A stretch of 64,000 nt of DNA from Halohasta litchfieldiae (GCF_002788215.1 NZ_CP024845.1:2232001-2296000), one strand, 5' to 3'; numbered from the stretch's first letter, positions 28,321 through 38,707 are shown. Notes: generated by a model from the sequence alone, not told the origin. A program made the numbers and translations.

Positions 28321-29982
28321 TCACAGCCACTTACTGACGTACGGTCCGTCTTGGGTGTAACCGAGTTTCTCGCGGTAGTACTGCCGAACGCCGATCCCGG
28401 AGATCACGCTGAGTTTGTTGAACCCGGCGTCGACGGTGAGTTCCTCGGCCTTTGCGAGTAGTTTCTTTCCGTAGCCACGGTGTTGCCAGTCGCGGTCGCC
28501 GGCGTCTTTCCCGATGCCGGCCTCGCTGCCATAGACGTGGAGCTCGCGGACGATGGCCGCGTTCTGGAGTTCGCGGCGCACCGGATCGTTCGGGAAGCGG
28601 AGTCGACAAAAGCCAATGAGGAGGTCCTGAACCGGGTCTTCGAAACTGATGAAGTGTTCGGTGCCGCCGCAGACCTCGTAGGTCATCACGTCGAGTTCGA
28701 TATCGTCGGCGTTCGGATCGGCCTCGTTCATGCCGACCTCGCGGGCGCGAATGTCGTTGATCTCTATCCCCTTTTCGTCGGCCCGCTGGGAGGCGAGTTG
28801 TCGGAGGTTCGACTTCCAGACACCGGCATCGATGAAGTCGGCCGGGATGTCGCGCTGGACGCGCTGGAGGCGGGTGTACTTCGGGATCATCCCCATGATC
28901 TCGCTAATGAGTTCGGTGGCCTGCTCGTTGTCGAGTGGGTCGTACTCGTCGCGCCGCCACATATCGTAGGTTAGGGTATCCCTAACGACGAGTGTGGGGT
29001 AGATTTTGAGGTAGTCGGGTTTGTAATCCGAATTCGAGAAGATCTGGCGGAAGTCCTCCAGACACATCTCCTTGGTCATGCCGGGCTGGCCGGGCATCAT
29101 GTGGAACCCGACTTTGAAGCCAGAGTCTCGAAGCCTGCGGTTGGCGTCAATCGAGGCTTGGTTGCCGTGGCCGCGGTGCATTTCTCGATTAATTCGCTCG
29201 TAGGTGGTCTGGACGCCGACCTCGACTTTCGTCCCACCGAGGTCGAGCATGCGGTTGATCTGCTCGGGATCACACCAGTCGGGTTTGGTCTCGAAGGTCG
29301 TCCCGATATTTCGGATTTCGTTGGTCTCGTTTTTGGCGATCACGTCTTCGAGATACGCGAACTCGTAGTCGTCGGGATCTTGGGCAAAACTGACGCCCTC
29401 GGCGGCCTCGGGGTTGCTGTCGAGGTCATAGTCATTCATCGCCTGCAGGGCGCGTTTGACGAACCACTCCTGGTAGTCGTGGCTCCGGGCGGTCATCGTC
29501 CCGCCCATCAGGATGAGTTCGACCTTGTCGACGGGGTGGCCAATCGTCCGCAGTTGGTGGAGCCGCAGGGTGACCTGTCCATACGGGTCGTAGTCGTTTT
29601 GGACGCCGCGGGCGGCCGCGGGCTCGTGGCCGGTGTAGCTCTGTGAGGAGTCGAACTCGCTGGCGGGGCCGCCGGGACAGTAGAGACACTTCCCGTGGGG
29701 ACACATGTGTGGCGAGGTCATGATCGCCACCGGGGAGACGCCGGAGGCAGTGCGGACGGGTTTCCGTTTGACGACTGCTTTGACGTCCTCGCGGTGTTCG
29801 GTGGGGGCGGCTTCGAGGAGTTCGGTGTTCTGTGGGACCTTCGGTGCGGAGTACTCCGAACAGACCCGTAACTTGGCGGATTCGAGGTCATCGCGGTCGA
29901 TCTCGCCAGCGATGATCTCCTCGACGAGCGCCTCACACGCCTGCCGGAACGGATCGGCGTCGCTGACGGCATCGGAGCTCAT
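28321..29982 (-). CDS. elp3: Elp3: tRNA U34 carboxymethyl radical SAM / acetyltransferase
   Basis: This is a 553-residue two-domain enzyme. The radical SAM part carries the Elp3 cluster C94-x4-C99-x2-C102 in MCPHGKCLYCPGG and the MMPGQPGMT segment. The last 150 residues form a GNAT acetyltransferase domain (QHRGYGKKLLAKAEEL binds acetyl-CoA). It starts the wobble-uridine side chain (cm5U) in tRNA, the same base that NcsA thiolates. Archaea have Elp3 without the other Elongator subunits. Length is normal. Confidence 0.96.
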   Translation of the reverse strand: MSSDAVSDADPFRQACEALVEEIIAGEIDRDDLESAKLRVCSEYSAPKVPQNTELLEAAPTEHREDVKAVVKRKPVRTASGVSPVAIMTSPHMCPHGKCLYCPGGPASEFDSSQSYTGHEPAAARGVQNDYDPYGQVTLRLHQLRTIGHPVDKVELILMGGTMTARSHDYQEWFVKRALQAMNDYDLDSNPEAAEGVSFAQDPDDYEFAYLEDVIAKNETNEIRNIGTTFETKPDWCDPEQINRMLDLGGTKVEVGVQTTYERINREMHRGHGNQASIDANRRLRDSGFKVGFHMMPGQPGMTKEMCLEDFRQIFSNSDYKPDYLKIYPTLVVRDTLTYDMWRRDEYDPLDNEQATELISEIMGMIPKYTRLQRVQRDIPADFIDAGVWKSNLRQLASQRADEKGIEINDIRAREVGMNEADPNADDIELDVMTYEVCGGTEHFISFEDPVQDLLIGFCRLRFPNDPVRRELQNAAIVRELHVYGSEAGIGKDAGDRDWQHRGYGKKLLAKAEELTVDAGFNKLSVISGIGVRQYYREKLGYTQDGPYVSKWL

Positions 29983-30079
29983 GTCGACACCTCCGGACGT
30001 GCGGTAGTCATTACGTCTTTTTCAGCCGGTTTCGCGGTTAAGCGTGTCGCTCATCACCGACTGGCGATGGCGGTTACGA

Positions 30080-30517
30080 TCATTCGGTGCGGCCTTTGAT
30101 AACGAACACTGGAATCGGCGCGTTGTCGACGACTCGTTCGGAGACGCTACCGAGGGCCTGCAGTTTCTCGCGTGGGGTTTTGCCATCAGTGCCGATGACG
30201 ATGACGTCGCTGTCGTGTTCCTCAGCATGGCGGACGATTTCTTTGTCGGGTGTGCCCCGCCGGATCGCGGTTTCGGTGTCGATTCCTTTGGCAGCCGCCC
30301 GGTCAGCAATCGTTTCGACGGCGGTCTCGCCGGCTTCCGTGAGGTCGGCGTCGACCGCGTCCCGTTCGTCGGCGTCGGCGGCATGGATCGCTCGTGTGTC
30401 GACGACGTAGACGATCTGCATCGTTGCGTCGGTGTCGGCCGCAAGCCGGAGTGCGTGTGGGAGGGTTCGCTCGACTGTATCGCTTCCGTCAGTTGGCACC
30501 AGAACAGTATCGTACAT
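30080..30517 (-). CDS. universal stress protein
   Basis: This is a 145-residue UspA-fold protein. The start at 30517 gives MYDTVLVPTDGSDTVERTL, the common opening. ATP-binding type residues follow at the C-terminus (VIGTDGKTPREKLQALGSVSE, near the family's G-2x-G-9x-G(S/T) motif). It is a cytoplasmic single-domain protein, divergent from the P450 gene, and probably a stress-linked nucleotide-binding dimer. Confidence 0.9.
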   Translation of the reverse strand: MYDTVLVPTDGSDTVERTLPHALRLAADTDATMQIVYVVDTRAIHAADADERDAVDADLTEAGETAVETIADRAAAKGIDTETAIRRGTPDKEIVRHAEEHDSDVIVIGTDGKTPREKLQALGSVSERVVDNAPIPVFVIKGRTE

Positions 30518-30619
30518 GAGTTTACACAGGGAGGCCCGCCGCTTAAAATATCGCCTCATGCAGCCTCCAACAGTCCGTTTCAGCCCAACCTACAAGCCGG
30601 GTCAGGCCGTAGATGGGAT

Positions 30620-31981
30620 ATGGCACGCGATTTGCCGAATCCACCGGAGTCGGGCCTGTTGAATGCGCTCCGGTTCGGCGACGACACCTTTCGGTTTATC
30701 GAGACGATGCAATCACGGTTCGATGACGCCGCGGCCGTTCCGATCCCCGGCCGCGCGCCGCTGGTCGTCGTGACGAACCCCGAGTTGGTTCACGACGCAC
30801 TCTCTCGGCCGGCCGAGTTCAGCCGCGTTCCCGCCAGCGGTCCGGCCGCATTGATCGCCACGCAGGGACTAGTTCAAAGCGAGGGCGGTCTCTGGGAACA
30901 ACAACGCGGCATCATGGGACCGGCGTTCATGGGCCCACAAGTCAAAGCCTACGCGAACACGGTCGGTCGACGCGTCGAGACGTTGGTCGAGGAGTGGTCG
31001 ACCGAACTTGGCTCCGCCGAGTCGCTCTCCCGGAACCTCCACGGCGAGATGACCGCCCTCACCGTTCGGGTTGCAAGCGAAATCCTGCTCGGGGAAGACA
31101 TCGGCAAACAGCGCGCCGAGGAGTTCCACGGCTGGATGCAGACCGCCGGCGACGAATTCGAGTTTGGTCTTGATGCTGTGACTCCCGAGTGGGTTCCCAC
31201 CCGGACTGATCCCGAGTTCAAGAAGGCTGCAGAGGGGATTCTCGGCTTGGCCGAGGAGTTGATTGAGCGTCGACGGGCGGATCTTGCAGCCCGCGACCCC
31301 GACGACACCGAGCGACCGAAGGACATGCTGACGATGCTGTTGCTGGCCGAGGACAAACCTGATGTGGAGTACCCGGACAATCAGATCCGCGACGAAGTGT
31401 CGACGTTCCTGATCGCTGGCCACGAGACCACCGCGCTGTCGCTCACGTATACGCAGTGTCTGCTCTCGCAGCATCCCGAAATCAGAGAGCAAGTACGGCA
31501 GGAGGCCAACGAGGTCATCGGCGACGAGACGCCAAGCTACGACCACGTTTCGGATCTCGAATATACGGGTCGGGTGTTTCAGGAGGCGCTGCGACTGTAT
31601 CCGGCGGCGTGGGCGGTCTTCCGGCAGGCGTCGGCGGACGTGCGGCTCGGGGAGTATCGGGTTCCGGAGGGGGCGGCGATCATCATGCCGCAGTGGTCGA
31701 TCCATCGCGACCCGCGGTACTTCGAGAATCCCGAGCAGTTCGACCCGGATCGGTGGCTCGACCGGTCGCCCCAAGAGGTCGAGGCCTACTTCCCGTTCAG
31801 CAGTGGGCCGCACGCCTGTATCGGTCGACAGTTTTCGATCACGGGTGCGCGCTTGGCGCTGGCAACGATTGTTCGAAACTTCGATGTCGACGTAGCCGAG
31901 GACGCACTGGATGATCTTCGGGCGACGCCGACGTTGCGGCCGGGTGGCTCTGTCGACGCGACGATTCGACCTGTGGACTGA
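30620..31981 (+). CDS. cytochrome P450
   Basis: This is a 453-residue haem monooxygenase. The I-helix oxygen-binding motif is AGHET at 266-270, the K-helix ExxR is E322-A-L-R325, and the haem-thiolate loop FSSGPHACIG carries C400. I use the ATG at 30620. The frame remains open for 190 codons upstream, but that part overlaps the divergent stress-protein gene and reads as an antisense shadow. There is no membrane anchor, so it is soluble and needs a separate ferredoxin partner. The substrate is unknown. Confidence 0.93.
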   Translation: MARDLPNPPESGLLNALRFGDDTFRFIETMQSRFDDAAAVPIPGRAPLVVVTNPELVHDALSRPAEFSRVPASGPAALIATQGLVQSEGGLWEQQRGIMGPAFMGPQVKAYANTVGRRVETLVEEWSTELGSAESLSRNLHGEMTALTVRVASEILLGEDIGKQRAEEFHGWMQTAGDEFEFGLDAVTPEWVPTRTDPEFKKAAEGILGLAEELIERRRADLAARDPDDTERPKDMLTMLLLAEDKPDVEYPDNQIRDEVSTFLIAGHETTALSLTYTQCLLSQHPEIREQVRQEANEVIGDETPSYDHVSDLEYTGRVFQEALRLYPAAWAVFRQASADVRLGEYRVPEGAAIIMPQWSIHRDPRYFENPEQFDPDRWLDRSPQEVEAYFPFSSGPHACIGRQFSITGARLALATIVRNFDVDVAEDALDDLRATPTLRPGGSVDATIRPVD

Positions 31982-32028
31982 TTTCAGAATAGAACAAAAC
32001 AGTCAATCGCCCTCAGTACTGCCTCTTT

Positions 32029-32829
32029 TCAAGCCGACGAAAATTCCAAGTTCCAATAGTCGACGATCAGCCCGTCGACTCCAGTCTGAATAAGCTCCGT
32101 TGCGACATCCGAATCAGAGATCGTCCAGGTATTCACACGGAACCCATTTTTTCGCGCCGTTTTCATTAGGTCAGTTGTGAGAACAAGATCGTATCTCGGG
32201 TGGATCGCAGTGCAGTCGAGATCTATTGCTGTCTGTACCGATTTCTCGGATGCGTCTGCAAACAGTAATGCGCAGTTCGCAGTTGGGTCGACGGTCTGTA
32301 CCTCACTCAATGCGGCTGGCTGAAACGACGAATACAGAACCGTATTGTCGATTTGCGCTGCAATAGCAAGCACGTCATCAGCGATTCCCACGTGCTTGAG
32401 TTCGATATTGACTCCCGTATCTGTGGGAATCGCATCAAGAACCGTCGCCAACCGTGGAATCGTCTGCTCGGAGTCACCCACTGTCAGTTCCCGAATGGTC
32501 TCCCAGTCGGTCGACGCAACTGATCCACTCGCCTCTGTGAGATGGTCTAATGTATCATCGTGAAAGACGATCAGTTCACCGGAGCCACATCGCTGGACAT
32601 CGATTTCGATCATGTCGACGTGTGGTGCCGAGCGTTTCATTGCGAGTACCGTATTCTCTGGATACTGCCCAGCACAGCCCCGATGCCCAACGATCTGTAC
32701 GTCATCGCCCGTAATTTGTGTGTCTCTCATTGTCTCTCGACTCATACACCCTGCCAAGAGCATTGTGAGTGCTCCTGTCGAGTAGGTTGCCGCAGTGCGT
32801 CTTGTAATCATCCGTCTCAAACCATCCAT
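32029..32829 (-). CDS. glycerophosphodiester phosphodiesterase, lipoprotein
   Basis: This is a 266-residue GDPD-family TIM barrel. The catalytic segments are GHRGCAGQYPENT and then EIDVQ...VFHDDTLDH (Glu, Asp and His for metal and acid-base catalysis), with NIELKH later. The N-terminus has RRMITRRTAA, a hydrophobic run and LLAGC, so it is probably exported (Tat-like) and lipid anchored. The start at 32829 leaves 20 bp after ugpC. It would split glycerophosphodiesters outside the cell, giving glycerol 3-phosphate for the transporter encoded by the four genes upstream. Confidence 0.85.
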   Translation of the reverse strand: MDGLRRMITRRTAATYSTGALTMLLAGCMSRETMRDTQITGDDVQIVGHRGCAGQYPENTVLAMKRSAPHVDMIEIDVQRCGSGELIVFHDDTLDHLTEASGSVASTDWETIRELTVGDSEQTIPRLATVLDAIPTDTGVNIELKHVGIADDVLAIAAQIDNTVLYSSFQPAALSEVQTVDPTANCALLFADASEKSVQTAIDLDCTAIHPRYDLVLTTDLMKTARKNGFRVNTWTISDSDVATELIQTGVDGLIVDYWNLEFSSA

Positions 32830-32849
32830 TTCAAACGATCTGCCTTTGA

Positions 32850-33995
32850 CTACGGTTCTGGTGTGTTTTCGATACGTTCTAATGAGGCGGTCGACTGTTC
32901 GGAATGATATCGACACTCCCCGGTTTCTGGATCGAAGAGATGGAGACGAGCCGGATCGTACATTACTTCGATCTCGTCAGCAGGTTCGATTGTGGCTCTT
33001 GGTTCAGCTTCCATCTTGAATTTCGACTCACCGACCGAACAGTGCAACAACAGACTGTCACCGAGTGGTTCAGTGACGTCGACAGTAGCAGTGAACGTTG
33101 TTTGCCCGAGATTCGGTCGCTCTTTCGCCAGATACAGATCCTCTGGCCGGATACCGAGCACTGCAGCTCGGTTCGCTTCGGTCCACTCCTCGCTGTATGC
33201 GCCGCCTGTTGGAAGTGGTAATCGAAACGCGTCGTGAACTGCTGAGCCGGTTTCGAGCGAGACGTCGATCATATTCATCGCTGGATCGCCAATAAATTCG
33301 GCGACGAATCTGTGTTCGGGGAAATCATACAGCACCTGTGGTGTGTCGACCTGCATGATTCGGCCATCCTCCATGACAACAACTCTCTCACCGAGTGTCA
33401 TCGCTTCGGTCTGATCATGTGTGACATATACCGTCGTCGTCCCCAGTTCCGAATGGAGCTTCGTCAGCTCGGCGCGCATCTGAATCCGGAGTTTCGCATC
33501 CAAATTCGACAGCGGTTCGTCCATCAAAAAGGCATCCGGATCACGAACGATCGCTCGGCCCAGCGCAACACGCTGGCGTTCGCCACCGGACATCGCTTGG
33601 GGTTTCCGATCCAACAGATCGGCAATATCGAGCGTTTCGGATGCTTGGTCGACCCGTTTTTCGATCTCTCGGTCGGTGAACTCACCTGCTGACTTCATGC
33701 CGAAACTGATGTTCCGTCGACCAGTCATATGCGGGTACAGCGCGTAGTTCTGGAACACCATCGCAATGTTCCTGTTTTTGGGTTCGATGCCAGTGACATC
33801 CCGGTCGTTCATGCGGATTCGTCCGTCAGTCGCGTGTTCGAGTCCTGCGAGAAGCCGGAGTGTCGTACTCTTGCCACAGCCACTCGGGCCAACGATGACG
33901 AGGAACTCGCCATCCTCGATCGTGAGGTCGATTCCGTCGACTGCAGTGACGTCATCGAACTCCTTGCGAAGGTCTTGTAGTTGGATTCTTGTCAT
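32850..33995 (-). CDS. ugpC: ABC transporter ATP-binding protein (UgpC/MalK type)
   Basis: This is a 381-residue ATPase. Walker A is GPSGCGKST, the signature MSGGERQRVALGRA, Walker B FLMDEP, and the switch His lies in VTHDQTEAM. From about residue 235 the C-terminal OB-fold regulatory domain of the MalK class follows. It energises the two permeases encoded just upstream; the coding regions are 3 bp apart. The glycerol-3-phosphate specificity is inferred from the linked phosphodiesterase, not from the ATPase itself. Confidence 0.88.
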   Translation of the reverse strand: MTRIQLQDLRKEFDDVTAVDGIDLTIEDGEFLVIVGPSGCGKSTTLRLLAGLEHATDGRIRMNDRDVTGIEPKNRNIAMVFQNYALYPHMTGRRNISFGMKSAGEFTDREIEKRVDQASETLDIADLLDRKPQAMSGGERQRVALGRAIVRDPDAFLMDEPLSNLDAKLRIQMRAELTKLHSELGTTTVYVTHDQTEAMTLGERVVVMEDGRIMQVDTPQVLYDFPEHRFVAEFIGDPAMNMIDVSLETGSAVHDAFRLPLPTGGAYSEEWTEANRAAVLGIRPEDLYLAKERPNLGQTTFTATVDVTEPLGDSLLLHCSVGESKFKMEAEPRATIEPADEIEVMYDPARLHLFDPETGECRYHSEQSTASLERIENTPEP

Positions 33996-33998
33996 GGA

Positions 33999-34883
33999 TT
34001 ATTTTTGTTGAATGCTGAATGTTTCTAACAACGGTTTTCGGAACAGAATCATCAACGCCAGCGGAGGGATCAGTGTCAACATCGATCCAGCCATCACAAG
34101 TGACCACGACAACTGGCCTCCCTGTACATCGCCTTCAAGGAGACTAAGGCCAACCTGTGCGACCTGATTGGCCTGGGAGTCAATGATCACCAGTGGCCAC
34201 AGATATTGGTTCCACGCATAGACGAACATGATTATTGAGACTCCGACCAGCACCCCTTTCGACATCGGAATCAGCACTGAAAACAGGAATTTTACGGGCC
34301 CGACACCATCCAGTTTCGCCGTCTCAACGATCGAAGTCGGGATCGAAAGGAAGTGCTGTCGAAGGATGAACACACTCGTCGCACTTGCGAGATACGGCAC
34401 TGTAATCGCGAGTAGCGTGTTTCCCCATCCGAGGTCGTTGATTAGCTGGAACAGCGGAATAAACCGAACGGGGACCGGTAGCATCAACGTAAACAGAATA
34501 AACAAGAAGACGAGATTTTTGTACGGAACTCGGTAGTAGACGATTGCCATCGCAGCGCACACCGAAACGATGAGCTTGCCGACAACAATGATTACAGCCA
34601 TCACGAACGAATTCCACATGTAACGAGCGAAGTTGTAGTCGACAATCGCCTCGCGGTAGTTCTCGACGGCATACGTTCCCGGAACGAGATCACTCAGACT
34701 CGTGACGATCCCTTGTGGTTTCGTACTCACGATCAGCGCGACAAAGATTGGAAACACAACAAGGAATACGAGTAGCCAGATCTGCAGATGGACACCGACT
34801 GGACTTCCGAATCCCGTCTCGGCTGTCGATTGCTCTTTTACCGATGCAAGACGCTGTTTGGTGTACTGAATGGGTTCTATCAT
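33999..34883 (-). CDS. ugpE: ABC permease, UgpE type
   Basis: This is a 294-residue inner-membrane protein with six helices. The EAA loop that docks on the ATPase reads ETAKLDGVGPVKFLFSVLIP. This is the second permease of a CUT1-class importer. It starts 2 bp after ugpA ends, indicating coupling. Confidence 0.85.
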   Translation of the reverse strand: MIEPIQYTKQRLASVKEQSTAETGFGSPVGVHLQIWLLVFLVVFPIFVALIVSTKPQGIVTSLSDLVPGTYAVENYREAIVDYNFARYMWNSFVMAVIIVVGKLIVSVCAAMAIVYYRVPYKNLVFLFILFTLMLPVPVRFIPLFQLINDLGWGNTLLAITVPYLASATSVFILRQHFLSIPTSIVETAKLDGVGPVKFLFSVLIPMSKGVLVGVSIIMFVYAWNQYLWPLVIIDSQANQVAQVGLSLLEGDVQGGQLSWSLVMAGSMLTLIPPLALMILFRKPLLETFSIQQK

Positions 34884-34885
34884 TG

Positions 34886-35770
34886 TTAGGCACCGTAGTG
34901 AGAGTGCTCATCGGTGAGCCGAAACTGGATATACATGAGAATCCCGACGACGAGGAACAGCAGGACCGATTTCGTCGACGCGAGACCGAAGTTGAAATAC
35001 GAGAACCCTTCGCGGTAGAGATCGAAAATCAGGATGTTCGTCGCGTTCGAGGGGCCACCGCCGGTGAGCAAGTCGACGAACGCAAACGTACCGAAGAAGG
35101 CATAGATCGTATTGATAATCACGAGGAAGAACAGCGTTGGGGACATTATCGGTGCGTACACCGAAACCAACCGTCGTAGTCGACTCACACCGTCGATGTT
35201 GGCTGTCTCGGTCAGCGTGTCGGGAATGCTGTTCATCGAAGCGATCATAAAGATCACGTTGTAACCGATCTGCTTCCAGATTGCCGCGAGGGCGACAACG
35301 ACGAACGCTTGGCGTCCATTGTTGAACCAGTCGACATCAAAACCGAGCAGTTCGACCGGTCCTGTCAGTACTCCCAGCGTTGGGTGAACCATGAACAAGA
35401 ACACGAGCGCGCCGACTGCTGGCGGCAGTGCGTATGGCCAGATCGCCGAAATCAAATAGAGGGTCTGGCCGTGGTCGACCTCATGAATTAAAAACGTGAT
35501 GTACAGCGAAAAGACCATCACGCCAACGACAACACAAACCGCAAACAGAATCGAAAGCAGGACGTTCGTGTGGTATCCTGAATCGGTGAGTAGTGTGACG
35601 TAGTTTTCGACGCCTACGAACACCTCTTGTCGACCGAAACTCGAATCGAACAAACTTGTTCGGAACGCACGCACTGCTGGGTAGTACAAGAAGACAAGCG
35701 AGACGAGAACCGTCGGTAAGAGGAGTACTGCCGATTCGATCCGCCCGTCGAAGATTTCTCGTGTCGACAT
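34886..35770 (-). CDS. ugpA: ABC permease, UgpA type
   Basis: This is a 294-residue membrane protein with six helices. The EAA loop is ETANIDGVSRLRRLVSVYAP. It resembles the MalF/UgpA class without a long periplasmic loop. It lies between the solute-binding protein gene (16 bp upstream) and the second permease. Confidence 0.85.
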   Translation of the reverse strand: MSTREIFDGRIESAVLLLPTVLVSLVFLYYPAVRAFRTSLFDSSFGRQEVFVGVENYVTLLTDSGYHTNVLLSILFAVCVVVGVMVFSLYITFLIHEVDHGQTLYLISAIWPYALPPAVGALVFLFMVHPTLGVLTGPVELLGFDVDWFNNGRQAFVVVALAAIWKQIGYNVIFMIASMNSIPDTLTETANIDGVSRLRRLVSVYAPIMSPTLFFLVIINTIYAFFGTFAFVDLLTGGGPSNATNILIFDLYREGFSYFNFGLASTKSVLLFLVVGILMYIQFRLTDEHSHYGA

Positions 35771-35786
35771 CGTTCTGTTGATCTTT

Positions 35787-37142
35787 TCAGTAGTAGTCGC
35801 CCAGCGTGGCTTCGACTTCCTGTTTCAGGGATTCAATCTCCGAGTCGATCTCGTCCGAGTTGATGATGTCGACTGATTTGTCTTGGATTGTCGTCTGGAC
35901 ATTCCGTGCTGGACCAAGGAGGGCTCGTTTCGTCGCCGGGTTGTCAGCATCACCATTTTGCAGTTGATTGAGCGCGACACGGTACATTGGATTCTCCTCG
36001 AACCAGCCTTCGGCTTCGAGTGATTCAACTGAACTCTTGGTGATCGGATAATACCCCGAGCCCTTGTGCCACTCAGTTTGCACTTCGGGCTCGGCCATGT
36101 ATTCGAGCAGTTGCCCGATTTCGTCGTACCGATCGTCGGGCAATCCTGCAGGAACGTAGAACGACGCCCCACCGATGACCGGTCCGACCCGCGTGTCGCT
36201 GATACTGGGGTACGGAGCGGCGTCGACCTCGAAGTTCTCGGAGTCAGCAATCAGTCCGGACACCGAGGCCGTACTCGTCAGAAGCATCGCCGACTCTTGT
36301 TCGATGAATAGCGATGTTGCCTCGCCCCATGCCTCTATTCCGGGATTGGTGTACAGCCCATCGTCGGCCATTCCCTTCCACCACTCGTAGAGATCATAGA
36401 CGGCCTCAGGAGTGTTGAATTCGGATGGTTCACCCGCGTGGCCGTTTTCGGCATCGGTCAGTAGTTCTCCTTCGAACGCATACCAGGTTTCGACGAACCA
36501 GACGTGGTTCGGCCACGTGATACCGAACTGTGTCACATCTTGGTCGACCAACTGCTCGGAGGCACTCCGAACCTCCGCGAGTGTCGTCGGTGGGTCATCC
36601 GGATCAAGTCCTGCGGCCTCGAATGCATCGCGGTTGATGTACATGATGGCATTCGAGTTGTTGAACGGGAGCGAGGCGAGTTCTCCGTCGACAGTGAAGA
36701 ATTCAGCGACGTTGTCGAGGAAATCATCTGTCTCGAAATCGTCGGGAAGAATGTTTGCGACGGGTTCGACTCGGCCAGTGTCAAGCACCTGTTGTGCGAA
36801 CAAACTGTCGACTTGCAACATATCCGAAACATTTCCGGAGTCGAATGCTGCAAGTGTATTCGTCAAGACATTCTCGTAGGAGTCTTGGAACTCCATGTTG
36901 ACTGCCGTGCCAGTTTCGGCCTCGAAATCTGCCCCTATCTGATCGAGTGTCTCTCCGTTTGTCCCACCCATTGCATGCCAGACTGTCAACTCATCTGCAA
37001 TTGGTGAAAACTGCGTGTTCGATCCGTCACTCCCAAGACAGCCCGCGAGGCCTGATGTCATACCCAGACCAAGCGCCAGACCTGTGTTCTTGAGCATAGT
37101 TCGACGTGAACCGTCGACCAGAGACGCACTATTTTCGTCCAT
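35787..37142 (-). CDS. ugpB: ABC solute-binding lipoprotein, UgpB type
   Basis: This 451-residue protein is the first gene of the transporter operon. RRTMLKNTGLALGLGM and then LAGC form a twin-arginine-type signal with lipobox (cysteine near residue 35). The mature part has the cluster 1 extracellular binding-protein fold (LTVWHAMGG, then NNSNAIMYINRDAFEAAGLDP). Together with UgpA, UgpE and UgpC it makes a complete importer, probably for glycerol phosphate or glycerophosphodiesters. An AT-rich 200-bp region upstream holds the promoter. Confidence 0.85.
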   Translation of the reverse strand: MDENSASLVDGSRRTMLKNTGLALGLGMTSGLAGCLGSDGSNTQFSPIADELTVWHAMGGTNGETLDQIGADFEAETGTAVNMEFQDSYENVLTNTLAAFDSGNVSDMLQVDSLFAQQVLDTGRVEPVANILPDDFETDDFLDNVAEFFTVDGELASLPFNNSNAIMYINRDAFEAAGLDPDDPPTTLAEVRSASEQLVDQDVTQFGITWPNHVWFVETWYAFEGELLTDAENGHAGEPSEFNTPEAVYDLYEWWKGMADDGLYTNPGIEAWGEATSLFIEQESAMLLTSTASVSGLIADSENFEVDAAPYPSISDTRVGPVIGGASFYVPAGLPDDRYDEIGQLLEYMAEPEVQTEWHKGSGYYPITKSSVESLEAEGWFEENPMYRVALNQLQNGDADNPATKRALLGPARNVQTTIQDKSVDIINSDEIDSEIESLKQEVEATLGDYY

Positions 37143-37351
37143 ACAAGAATGAGGACCAATTGCTGGGTTATACGCCCTTATAATTGTAATATAGTCAAGT
37201 ATTTCGCAAAAATAGAACTATATATTTGACAGTTGGTGGCTGAATACTGCATCTGTGGATATCCATACCCAACACATTCTTCGATTAACTACCGTTCGAA
37301 TCTAACAAAAACATCGGAAAATACCACCGAACTGACGCTGAAAAACGCAGG

Positions 37352-38707
37352 CTATTGGGTGACCGTCGACTCGGAGAGTCGACCGGGCGTCCATTCACCG
37401 TCGAACTCCTCGTGAACATACTCCCGTGCGTTTTGTCCGGAGTAGCTGGCGACGATCTGGCCGTCGCCTTCGAGGAAGTACTGGTAGGTCGTCAGCCCAC
37501 CGAGGCCGACCGGACCGCGGGCATGGATTTTCCCGGTGCTGATGCCGACCTCCGCGCCGAGTCCGAACCGGTAGCCATCGCTGAACCGCGTTGAGGCGTT
37601 GTGGAAGACGCTCGCCGAGTCGATCCCCTGCATGAAGACTCTGGCGTTGTCAGCATCCTGTGAGATGATCGAATCGGTGTGTTTCGAGCCGTACTCGTTG
37701 ATGTGGTCGACCGCCTCGACAAGCGAGTCGACGACTTTGAGCGAGATAATCAGATCACCGTACTCGGTCGACCAATCGGCCTCTGTCGCGGCGTCCATCT
37801 CGACATCTGTGTCGACAATTTCGCGCACGCGATCGTCGCCTCGCATCTCGACACCCGTCTCCTCGTAGCGGTCGGCGATCTCGGGAACGAACTCCTCGGC
37901 GACTGCCTCGTGGATCAGTAGTGTTTCAGCGGCGTTACAGGCAGCGGGATACTGGACTTTCGCGTCGTGGGCGACCTCGGCGGCCATCGAGAGATCTGCT
38001 TCGTCGTCGACATAGACGTGACAAACGCCCTCAGTGTGACCCAAGACGGGAATCGAGGTGTTGTCCTGAATATACTTTACGAACTCCGAACTTCCCCGTG
38101 GCATCAGGAGGTCGACCGAGTCGTCCATCTCTAGGAGGGCGTTGACGTCCGCTCGGGCTTCGATGAGTTGGGCCCAGCCAGTCGGCAGGTCGCTCGTGGC
38201 CTCCTCGATGATCTCGTAGAGGACACGGTTCGATCTGCTGGCCTCGCTGCCACCTTTGAGAATGGCTGCGTTGCCGGATTTGAGGCTCAGCGCGGCGATC
38301 TGGACCAAAGCGTCAGGTCGGGACTCGAAGACAGTCCCAATAACACCGATCGGTACCGAACGCTTGTAGAGTTCAAGACCGTCGTCGAGTCGACGCGCTT
38401 CGAGCGTCTCGCCAAGAGGGTCGTCCTGTCCGGCGACACTGCGAACCATCTCGGCAATGGACTCGATTTTTGACTCACTGAGCGCGAGTCGGTCGACGAG
38501 TGCTTGGGTGTACTCTCCGGCTTCGAGCATTGCTTCGGCCTCGTCGACATCTGTTGCGTTCGCTTCGAGAATCTCGTCGCTTTGGGCCTCGATTGCGTCG
38601 GCGATCGCCTCAAGTCCAGCATTCCGTTCGGTTTCGGAACGCTGTGCCAACTTGAGCGCGGCTGTCTCTGCGGCATCTACTTTTTGTTCTGTTGTCAGCT
38701 CACTCAT
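37352..38707 (-). CDS. proA: glutamate-5-semialdehyde dehydrogenase
   Basis: This is a 451-residue aldehyde-dehydrogenase-fold enzyme. The start at 38707 ([19 protein letters not shown]) overlaps proB by 8 bp. The catalytic cysteine lies in [12 protein letters not shown], and [11 protein letters not shown] is the ProA-specific nucleotide loop. It reduces glutamyl 5-phosphate to the semialdehyde, the second step of proline synthesis. It is the last gene of proC-proB-proA. Confidence 0.95.
   Translation of the reverse strand: MSELTTEQKVDAAETAALKLAQRSETERNAGLEAIADAIEAQSDEILEANATDVDEAEAMLEAGEYTQALVDRLALSESKIESIAEMVRSVAGQDDPLGETLEARRLDDGLELYKRSVPIGVIGTVFESRPDALVQIAALSLKSGNAAILKGGSEASRSNRVLYEIIEEATSDLPTGWAQLIEARADVNALLEMDDSVDLLMPRGSSEFVKYIQDNTSIPVLGHTEGVCHVYVDDEADLSMAAEVAHDAKVQYPAACNAAETLLIHEAVAEEFVPEIADRYEETGVEMRGDDRVREIVDTDVEMDAATEADWSTEYGDLIISLKVVDSLVEAVDHINEYGSKHTDSIISQDADNARVFMQGIDSASVFHNASTRFSDGYRFGLGAEVGISTGKIHARGPVGLGGLTTYQYFLEGDGQIVASYSGQNAREYVHEEFDGEWTPGRLSESTVTQ

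Noticed and set aside
30044-30619. Longer P450 with 192 extra N-terminal residues
   Set aside because: The extra part is antisense to the universal stress protein gene and lacks haloarchaeal composition; P450s start close to the ATG at 30620.
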